Shown here: one piece after another, positions 1-5,209 of the stretch
Numbering within the stretch: the stretch's first letter is position 1
How the letters are laid out: each line of letters opens with the position of its first letter
Assembly: GCA_030037575.1 (NCBI GenBank)
Contig: JASHRB010000716.1
Coordinates: forward strand, 1-7,161
Direction: 5' to 3'
DNA: 7,161 bases
Source: Candidatus Sulfotelmatobacter sp.
GTDB taxonomy: Bacteria > Acidobacteriota > Terriglobia > Terriglobales > Acidobacteriaceae
Position numbers and translations under genes: made by a program
The notes under the pieces: generated by a model
The model's database searches: none
What the model saw: the letters and a program-made list of their open reading frames with translations, nothing else
Told to the model about the DNA's origin: nothing

Positions 1-256
1 AGCCTTTGGCCTCGACCGTTAACTTGTACGTCCCAGGCAGGAGAGATACAAATTCATACCCGCCTTTGGACGTAGTAACGGTCTGACGAACAAAGCTCGT
101 GGCTACGTTGGTCAGGGTTACTTTCGCCTCCACAACCGTCGCGCCGGAAGCGTCTGTCACCGAACCATGCAACGAGGTGGTGGCTTGGCCCCAAACAACC
201 GCCGCTTGGGCACACATACACAGCAACACGATGATTAGTGCCAGGTATCGTTTCAT
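1..256 (-). CDS. N-terminus of a TonB-dependent-receptor-like secreted protein (partial)
   Basis: Only the first 85 complete codons are in the window; the gene continues past base 1. Residues 1-24 form a signal peptide: MKR, a hydrophobic stretch (LALIIVLLCMCAQAAVV), then a small-residue cleavage area near WGQA. Residues 27-85 match a carboxypeptidase-regulatory-like (Ig-like, transthyretin-fold) domain: a G-S-V-T-D-x-S-G-A opening, then VTLTN, and the closing block YEFVSLLPGTYKLTVEAKG. In acidobacteria this N-terminus is typical of large Oar-like TonB-dependent outer-membrane receptors of about 1,000 residues, but it also occurs on other surface proteins, and the part that would decide is not visible. 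The start is the ATG at 256-254, backed by a strong Shine-Dalgarno. A good promoter lies upstream, and a decayed mobile-element remnant lies beyond that. Confidence 0.85.
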   Translation of the reverse strand, partial: MKRYLALIIVLLCMCAQAAVVWGQATTSLHGSVTDASGATVVEAKVTLTNVATSFVRQTVTTSKGGYEFVSLLPGTYKLTVEAKG

Positions 257-258
257 GG

Positions 259-266
259 CCCTCCTT
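259..266 (-). promoter_or_regulatory. Shine-Dalgarno of the receptor-like gene
   Basis: Read on the minus strand, AAGGAGGG lies two bases before the ATG at 256-254. It is a near-perfect anti-16S match with a short spacer, and it fixes the start of the receptor-like gene. Confidence 0.75.
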
Positions 267-322
267 GAACTCTTTTGATCGGGAAGAATTTTGAACTAAA
301 GCGCCTGTCTGCTCATGAAAAT

Positions 323-334
323 CAGTGCGCACTG
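323..334. promoter_or_regulatory. perfect 12-bp palindrome over the predicted transcription start
   Basis: CAGTGCGCACTG is an exact inverted repeat with no spacer. It overlaps the downstream edge of the -10 hexamer and covers the predicted +1 of the minus-strand promoter. A repressor bound there would block initiation, so it is a candidate operator. The symmetry does not extend beyond 12 bp, and no regulator gene is seen nearby. Chance cannot be excluded. Confidence 0.35.
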
Positions 335-362
335 TATAAGTCAGACGATTGCAGGGTGTCAA
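333..362 (-). promoter_or_regulatory. sigma70-type promoter of the receptor-like gene
   Basis: On the minus strand, TTGACA (plus-strand 357-362, 6 of 6 to consensus) and TATACA (333-338, 4 of 6) are separated by 18 bases. The predicted transcription start is near 326, giving a leader of about 70 bases before the ATG at 256. This was the only convincing housekeeping promoter found in the window. It points directly at the receptor-like gene. Confidence 0.6.
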
Positions 363-433
363 GTGCGAATCTGAAGTATCGAATCACCCCTCTGCTTTCA
401 GCGTGCATCCTGGGTTCCCGCTACCAATCCCGT

Positions 434-592
434 ATCAATAACCTCCTGAATTACTTCAGAAAAAACATCCGCCTATCCGACAACACGCCAGGGTCGATCT
501 TCCGGTTCCAGCAAGCGCGGCGCGAGCACGGGGCGGGAAAGGCGACGATCAACCGCGACACAGCAACCCTGTCATTTTTGTCTGCCTCGTAC
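434..592 (+). pseudogene. tyrosine recombinase (phage integrase) remnant, core-binding domain only
   Basis: This frame translates to a segment that begins INNLLNYFRKNIRLSDN, continues FRFQQARREHG and ends GAGKATINRDTATLS. The last block matches the core-binding (SAM-like) domain of phage-type integrases, where G-A-x-x-A-T-I-N-R-(D/E)-x-A-x-L-S/K is a hallmark. Codons in the matching part prefer G or C at the third position, as real genes here do. No convincing start or Shine-Dalgarno precedes it. The catalytic domain, with its Arg, His-x-x-Arg and Tyr, is absent downstream. It is therefore a fragment of a site-specific integrase left by a prophage or genomic island. The frame stays open to 736 but stops looking like an integrase after about 592. 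Confidence 0.55.
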
Positions 593-723
593 AATAAAGA
601 ATGCGCATCATTTCACACAACCATGCAGCGACGTTGGCAAGGTCAACCAGGCCGTGACCGGCGTCACGCCAGGCCTGTTTCTTACGAAGAAGAGACCGTG
701 CAAAGCAGTTTTCGCCCCACTGG

Positions 724-916
724 GTGCACATGCTGATTGGGCTGCTGGTCGAGACCGGGCTGAAGGTCAGGAAGGAAGCTCTACGGCCACGGATTCAGCG
801 CATCCTGAACGAGTGGCCAAACGCCAAGACCGTGACCGCATTGCTCGATCTCCTCAAGTCAATCCCCGCTGTGACGTTCCTGAACTGGAAGGGCGAGGAC
901 CGTACGGAGCTCTTGG
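724..916 (+). pseudogene. coding-like remnant of an unrecognised gene
   Basis: The frame is open from 658. Between about 724 and 916 it reads like protein: ETGLKVRKEALRPRIQRIL, then NEWPNAKTVTALLDLLKSIP, then a W-K-G-E-D-R motif. Third codon positions are strongly G or C over this stretch, as in the window's genes. Beyond 916 the translation becomes arginine- and proline-rich and loses that character, although the frame runs on to 1272 into the antisense of the kinase end. Another frame (917-1078) carries a short stretch with LLKTELAKVRAAFG, so a frameshift may split one older gene. I do not recognise the family. The helical region before W-x-G-E-D-R faintly recalls the N-terminal part of small helix-hairpin-helix proteins, which is only a guess. 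Confidence 0.3.
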
Positions 917-1211
917 ATCGGCCACGGTGGTGTAGTCGGAGAACGCGAGGCGAGCCAGCGACACACATTGCTGAAAACGGAATTGGCGAAGGTCAGGGCT
1001 GCCTTCGGAACGTCAGACAAATCGCGCCAGGGGGTACATCGCCACCCGGTAGGCGAGTGGGCGCAGCGTACAAGCTCCTAGATGCGGACTTCTGGCCCCC
1101 TCGTGGAGTTCACATCTTCAACAGCCAGACGTTAGATGATCGCAACACCGGTGGCCGACCTTTCCCCGTTCTGCCGCCTCACAAACCTTCGACCCTCCGA
1201 GAACAGAGTAA
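917..1211. other. intergenic stretch downstream of the kinase
   Basis: No intact gene is visible here. A frame-2 fragment ending with the TAG at 1079-1081 may belong to the preceding remnant. No G+C-rich hairpin with a T run, which would mark an intrinsic terminator for the kinase gene, was found. Confidence 0.4.
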
Positions 1212-3827
1212 TCAGGGCGACTGCCGGCCGCTGGCGACCATGTCACTGAGTTCGTCCAGCTTGTGCTTCTGATAGGCCTCGGCATCAGGACGAGAAAAGA
1301 TCGAGCGGACGGAATCGAGTAGTTGTTGGGCGCGCGTATAGTCGCGCTGCCTGGCGGCAATTTCTGCCTGCGCGAGAGTAATGCCGGCGCCGAAGTCCGG
1401 ATCTCCCGAGAGTTGGGTGACGGCTTTGAGATTAATGTCGTGGAGATAGCCTGACCCCTCCCGCAGCCTACCTAGACCGATGAGGCAACTTGCCAAGGGG
1501 AGAGCGGTGCCGCCAGCCAGGCCGGATTGCGGTCCGAAGGCCTTGATGGCAGACTCGTGGGCCTTGCGAGCGTTGCTTTCCCCTTCCAAGAAATGATTGG
1601 CCCGACACTGCCCGACCGAAGCATCCGAAAGCGTGGCGATCGAATAGAAAGCCAGGGGTCCTTGCTTCTTGACGGAGATCTCATAGATGGCAAGGTCGTC
1701 GCGAACCGAGTCGTCGTACAATCCGATGCTACCCTCCGATTGTGCGCGTGTGGTCAACAACTGCATGGTCAACTGATGATCGGGACCGAACTTGGCGAGA
1801 AAATCCGGATAAATCGCACTGGCTTCCCGAACCGATTCGGCAAACTTTTTTTCGATCATAAAAGCCTGCGCAAGATTCAGCCTTACGCGCAAAACATAGG
1901 GACTATCCGGTCCGCTGCTGGCGGAGTAAGCAGCAATTAACTGGCGGGCGAGTCGCTCGGCGGTTGCTCCATCGCCCAGACGGATGTAGGTGAAGGCGAG
2001 ACGCTGCCGGAGAGTGAACTTGGCAATTTCGTCGAAGTCCGGCAGCATGGCGGCGGCATCGGAAGCATTGTTGAAATACTCGTTTGCTGATTTCGCATCA
2101 CTCTCGACGAGCGCAATCATCCCCTTGGCTGTAAATAGCCACACTGCAAGATCCGGACGCGGCTGCTTGATTTTCTTCAGCAGAGATTCCTGCTCAGCGA
2201 CCAGAGATTTCGCCGCAGGTATTCCGCCGGATTGGAAGCTTCTGGCTTCCATGGAAGCGTGCTGCAGTTGCACCATAATGGCATCGGGCGAGAGTGCCCC
2301 GCCGGTTTGAAGGAACAGGCTGTGGGCACGTTCGTACTCGTGGCGCGCTTCCGGAAAGTTGCTGCGGCTGTCCAAAGCTTGAGCGATGGTCAGATGAAGC
2401 CGGGCGGCAACCTGGGGTTCATGCATAAATTTGCGATCAATGCTGGGCGAGGCCTGGTTGATCGCGTCGAGCAGAGTCTCGGCCGCCTTTCCGCTCTGAA
2501 ATGGATTTCCGCGGCCCAGTAGATCGTCCGAGAGGAATTGATTAATTGCTGTAGCGATGGCAGTTTGACGGTTCGCATAGTCGCGCTCGCGGGCAAGGCG
2601 CACGGTAAAGAAGATTACGAGAGCGATAAGTGCTACGGACATCGCACTCCCGCCAAGCACTGCGCGCCGGTTTCGGGATACGAATTTCCCGAGCCAGTAT
2701 CCAACGGTATCCGCGTGGGCGTCGAGCGGCTCGGCGTTGAGATAATGATCGAGGTCCCGTATTAACGCCTCGGCAGATGAATAGCGGCGCTGCGAATCTT
2801 TGTGCATGGCGGTGAGGCAGAGAACGTCTAGGTCTGCCCAGGCAGTCTTGCTGATAGACAACGCCTTCACGCCAGCATCCGCGGTTAAATCTTTCTGGAC
2901 TTTGGCCGACGGTCTCCCCGGCTCACGCTCGGTAATCATGGTGGCGACTTCTGACGGAGTCAGGTTGGACAATTCGAAGGGCAACTCTCCAGTCAGCAAT
3001 TCATAGAGAATGACGCCGAGAGAATAGACGTCGGTGTGGATGCCGACCTGGTCGCCGCGAATCTGCTCAGGAGCGGCATAGGCCGGAGTCATCAGCCGCA
3101 AACCAGTCATCGTCTGATCCACAGGCAAGTCCAGGCTCTCAACTTGTTTGGCGATGCCAAAATCGAGCAAACGGACGGAACCGTCACTCTTGACCAGGAT
3201 GTTGGAGGGCTTGAGGTCGCGATGAATCACCGCATGGCTGTGCGCGTGTTGCACGGCTTCGCAGACTAGCCGAAACAGCTCAAGGCGCTGCCGGAGGGTG
3301 CAATTGTGCGCCCGGCAAAACTCGGTGAGGGGAATGCCCTCAACGTACTCCATCACGAAATAGGGCGTTCCATCATCGAGCGTAGCCGCGTCGTAGAGCC
3401 GCGCGATGTAGGGATGATTCAGTTGCGCCAGTGTGCGTTGCTCACTGGCGAAGCGTTCGCGACGCGCTGGAGAAAGCCAGGCATCGCGGAGAATCTTGAT
3501 TGCGACCTCGGTCGCAAGGTCTTCTCGCTCGGCGAGGTACACAACTCCCATTCCGCCCTCGCCCAGTAGTCGCACAACTCGATAGCGGCCAAACTCTTTG
3601 AACGGGAGTGGGGCGGTGGAAGAAATTGCCTTGTGCGCTACTTCGGCGAGGCCATGGTCCAGCAGCGACTGTCCGTTCACGTCCTGTTCCAACATCGCCA
3701 GCACTTCCGAGCGGAGTTCCTCATCGCCGTCGCAGGCACTTTCGACGAATACGCGCTGATCGGATCGGGGAAGGTCGGCTGCGGAATGAAATACGTTTTG
3801 GATTTGCTGCCAACGCTCACCGTCCAT
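1212..3827 (-). CDS. transmembrane Ser/Thr protein kinase with TPR-like C-terminal domain
   Basis: An 871-residue Hanks-type kinase that phosphorylates Ser/Thr at the inner membrane. Residues 1-70 form the N-terminal helical segment typical of acidobacterial kinases (ERWQQIQ, later GDEELRSEV). The kinase domain spans about 81-360, with the glycine loop LGEGGMGVVY at 88-97, VAIK Lys111, alphaC Glu129, catalytic HRDLKPSN from His202 (Asp204, Asn209), DFG at 222-224, APE at 252-254 and DVYSLG from Asp266. All key residues are present, so it should be active. It is an RD kinase, and Thr239, Thr241 and Thr247 lie in the activation loop. One membrane helix lies at about 389-409. Residues 420-871 are alpha-helical and TPR-like (for example ARLHLTIAQALDSRSNFPEA and RVRLNLAQAFMIEKKFAES) and should sit outside the membrane as sensor or scaffold. 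The Shine-Dalgarno is weak, but the ATG at 3827 fits the family's N-terminus. The sigma gene ends 36 bases upstream, so the two are probably cotranscribed. Confidence 0.93.
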   Translation of the reverse strand: MDGERWQQIQNVFHSAADLPRSDQRVFVESACDGDEELRSEVLAMLEQDVNGQSLLDHGLAEVAHKAISSTAPLPFKEFGRYRVVRLLGEGGMGVVYLAEREDLATEVAIKILRDAWLSPARRERFASEQRTLAQLNHPYIARLYDAATLDDGTPYFVMEYVEGIPLTEFCRAHNCTLRQRLELFRLVCEAVQHAHSHAVIHRDLKPSNILVKSDGSVRLLDFGIAKQVESLDLPVDQTMTGLRLMTPAYAAPEQIRGDQVGIHTDVYSLGVILYELLTGELPFELSNLTPSEVATMITEREPGRPSAKVQKDLTADAGVKALSISKTAWADLDVLCLTAMHKDSQRRYSSAEALIRDLDHYLNAEPLDAHADTVGYWLGKFVSRNRRAVLGGSAMSVALIALVIFFTVRLARERDYANRQTAIATAINQFLSDDLLGRGNPFQSGKAAETLLDAINQASPSIDRKFMHEPQVAARLHLTIAQALDSRSNFPEARHEYERAHSLFLQTGGALSPDAIMVQLQHASMEARSFQSGGIPAAKSLVAEQESLLKKIKQPRPDLAVWLFTAKGMIALVESDAKSANEYFNNASDAAAMLPDFDEIAKFTLRQRLAFTYIRLGDGATAERLARQLIAAYSASSGPDSPYVLRVRLNLAQAFMIEKKFAESVREASAIYPDFLAKFGPDHQLTMQLLTTRAQSEGSIGLYDDSVRDDLAIYEISVKKQGPLAFYSIATLSDASVGQCRANHFLEGESNARKAHESAIKAFGPQSGLAGGTALPLASCLIGLGRLREGSGYLHDINLKAVTQLSGDPDFGAGITLAQAEIAARQRDYTRAQQLLDSVRSIFSRPDAEAYQKHKLDELSDMVASGRQSP

Positions 3828-3863
3828 GGAATGCCCACGTAAATCCGCTCGAGCGATCAGACC

Positions 3864-4442
3864 TCATCCAGCTTGCCGAACCCTATTTCCGAGCCAGGCT
3901 TTCGCAGATCTCCAGTCCCGAAGAATGGTGGCTTCGGAGATGCCCAGCAGGCAGGAAATCTCCCGGATCTCCAAGCCTCCGAAGAAGCGGCTTTCTACAA
4001 TTGCCGCCTGCCGTGGTTCAACGCGGGAAAGCTCGCTGAGGGCCGAGTCCAGAGCAAGCAGGTCGCCTTCTCCCGTGGCCGCGCTATCCAGAGATTCGTC
4101 GAAAGTGACGAAGATCGCTTCGCCAGCCCCACCCCGCTTGGAGGCGTTCCGGCGCCGGGCCGCCTCGATCAGCAGTTGTCGCATGGCCCGGGCCGCAATG
4201 CGCTTGAAGTGGAGAGGAGACTCGACCACAAAACCCGGCGATTTGACTAATCGCAACCAAGCTTCATTGACCAAGGCGGTGGGACTCAGCGTGCTGCTAG
4301 GGTCCTGACATTTCACGGCGGCGGCGAGCCGGCGCAACTCCTCGTAGGTCACGCTGAAGAGTTGGTCCAGAGCTTGCCGCGCTACCCTGTCGTCGCGTTG
4401 TGCAGCGGGTAAGAGATCCCGAAAAGAATCTTCTACGGACAT
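3864..4442 (-). CDS. ECF-type RNA polymerase sigma factor (PF07638-like)
   Basis: A 192-residue sigma factor that redirects RNA polymerase. Region 2 covers about 26-100, with the hallmark LSPTALVNEAWLRL at 52-65, then HFKRIAARAMRQLLIEAARR around 79-98 and a basic tail. Region 4 covers about 138-185, with a helix-turn-helix in REISCLLGISEATILRDW. Length and motifs fit the PF07638/TIGR02999 ECF group, which is frequent in acidobacteria and planctomycetes and often paired with Ser/Thr kinases. In canonical ECFs the start of region 2.2 carries acidic D-A-E-D; here it is Ser53-Pro54-Thr55-Ala56. No anti-sigma gene is adjacent; a transmembrane kinase follows at once. The ATG at 4442 has only a weak Shine-Dalgarno. 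It was chosen because the N-terminus MSVEDSFRDLLPAA fits the family. Target promoters cannot be deduced from this window. Confidence 0.92.
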   Translation of the reverse strand: MSVEDSFRDLLPAAQRDDRVARQALDQLFSVTYEELRRLAAAVKCQDPSSTLSPTALVNEAWLRLVKSPGFVVESPLHFKRIAARAMRQLLIEAARRRNASKRGGAGEAIFVTFDESLDSAATGEGDLLALDSALSELSRVEPRQAAIVESRFFGGLEIREISCLLGISEATILRDWRSAKAWLGNRVRQAG

Positions 4443-4733
4443 GACGGTTTTTCACCCAGATTTGCGCAATGCGAACTGAAAGGGGAGTGCGGAAATCACG
4501 CAAGAACCCGCGAGCCGTGGAATCCAGTGGGAAGCGTAGCACTCGAATCGCGGTCCTACAAGTGTTTTCAGGGATCGGGGTCCCTTCCTCCAGTCCAAAG
4601 GCGTAAATGGTTCCATTCTCAACGAGGAGAATTCGACGACGAAAATGCAAATTCGCCCAATGACGAACCCGGGCCCGATCTCTCGCGTGAGTTTTGCAAC
4701 GTGATTTTTAATCTCGCAGCCCGGAGGATTCCA
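4443..4733. other. divergent intergenic region between sigma operon and GloVer genes
   Basis: This stretch should hold the promoters for the leftward sigma/kinase operon and the rightward GloVer-type genes. I found no -35/-10 pair close to the sigma70 consensus on either strand. A short dyad, AATGG-TT-CCATT, lies at 4607-4618. Its reverse strand contains GGAACC, which resembles an ECF-type -35 element, but no matching -10 could be assigned. No gene is visible here. Confidence 0.4.
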
Positions 4734-4983
4734 ATGCGGAAACTACAAATTCATGGCGCTTTACTTTCGCACCGGCGCAAAACCGGAGAGGCGGCAATGT
4801 GGGGGAAACTTAGCTTGCTGAAAATGGCATGCAATCGTGTTTGTGTTTTGTGCTGCGAAGGCGATCCCGTCGCCTGCGCAGACCTTTACAACTCTGGCAA
4901 GTTTCGACGCGACCGACGGGGCCTCCCCTTCTGAGCCAAGCGAGGCGAGGCGTTTTTGTGGACAAATATTGCGATCAGAATGA
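4734..4983 (+). pseudogene. frameshifted, truncated GloVer-repeat secreted protein
   Basis: A good Shine-Dalgarno (GGAGG, 4723-4727) sits six bases before the ATG at 4734, which opens MRKLQIHG. The same frame passes a second possible start at 4797 (MWGKLSLLKMAC, preceded by GGAGAGG). At about 4833 the signal-peptide sequence jumps to the next frame: MAC is followed by IVFVFCAAKAIPSPAQ and then TFTTLASFDATDGASP. Together these make a complete signal peptide with an Ala-x-Ala-like cleavage area, plus the opening of a GloVer repeat (TLASFD-x-TDGA-x-P). One surplus base at about 4833 explains the break. After about 4932 the resemblance ends and a stop occurs at 4981-4983, so nearly all of the several-hundred-residue protein is gone. 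It lies just upstream of an intact paralogue in the same direction, so it is probably a decayed tandem duplicate. A sequencing error could explain the frameshift but not the truncation. Confidence 0.6.
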
Positions 4984-5198
4984 CGGCTTTGGGTGGGCGT
5001 TTACACAATGTAATGTATGGTGAGAGGCGATCCTGGGGCGGTCGAAGATGGGGCATCCGCCGGTACGAAGGTCAAAATTCCCGGGGCGTTTTAGCGTTAA
5101 TTTCAGCCGAGGAGAATCCGATGAAAAGCGAACCAGTCTGCTGAGTTTCAAGAACCGAGAGTTTTAACAGCACCGTAATAGCAGTGGTTGAATCCAGC
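4984..5198. other. spacer between the GloVer remnant and the intact GloVer gene
   Basis: I recognise no GloVer sequence in this stretch. It contains a possible seven-codon minicistron (5121-5144) with its own Shine-Dalgarno. Several A+T-rich segments occur (around 5000-5015 and 5160-5180) in which the promoter of the intact gene may lie, but none matches the consensus well. Confidence 0.35.
5121..5144 (+). CDS. possible seven-residue minicistron
   Basis: ATG at 5121 follows GAGGAG (5109-5114) with a six-base gap. The frame reads MKSEPVC and stops at TGA, 65 bases before the ATG of the intact GloVer gene. It could be a leader peptide, or the dead start of another lost GloVer copy: the 27 bases ending at this ATG resemble those ending at the ATG of the upstream pseudogene. 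Expression is unproven. Confidence 0.2.
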   Translation: MKSEPVC

Positions 5199-5205
5199 AG
5201 GAGGT
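5199..5205 (+). promoter_or_regulatory. Shine-Dalgarno deciding the start of the intact GloVer gene
   Basis: AGGAGGT lies five bases before the ATG at 5210 (counted from GGAGG). An in-frame GTG at 5204 overlaps this site, so it cannot be the start. Translation from 5210 gives a clean signal peptide. Confidence 0.75.
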
Positions 5206-5209
5206 GTCT

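Noticed and set aside
549..731. Minus-strand frame of 60 codons opposite the integrase remnant
   Set aside because: It has no Shine-Dalgarno and no recognisable motif, and the opposite strand explains part of the sequence.
1091..1129. 6-bp inverted repeat TCTGGC/GCCAGA as terminator of the kinase gene
   Set aside because: The arms are short, the loop is 27 bases and no T run follows on the minus strand.
724..1272. Plus-strand open frame of 182 codons as a complete gene
   Set aside because: Only the first third has coding character. The rest is arginine/proline-rich and runs antisense into the well-supported kinase 3' end.
4609..4614. GGAACC on the minus strand as an ECF-type -35 for the sigma operon
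   Set aside because: A single hexamer without an assignable -10 element, and too far from the start to be persuasive.
5204..5206. GTG as start of the intact GloVer gene
   Set aside because: It overlaps the Shine-Dalgarno AGGAGGT; the ATG at 5210 has correct spacing.
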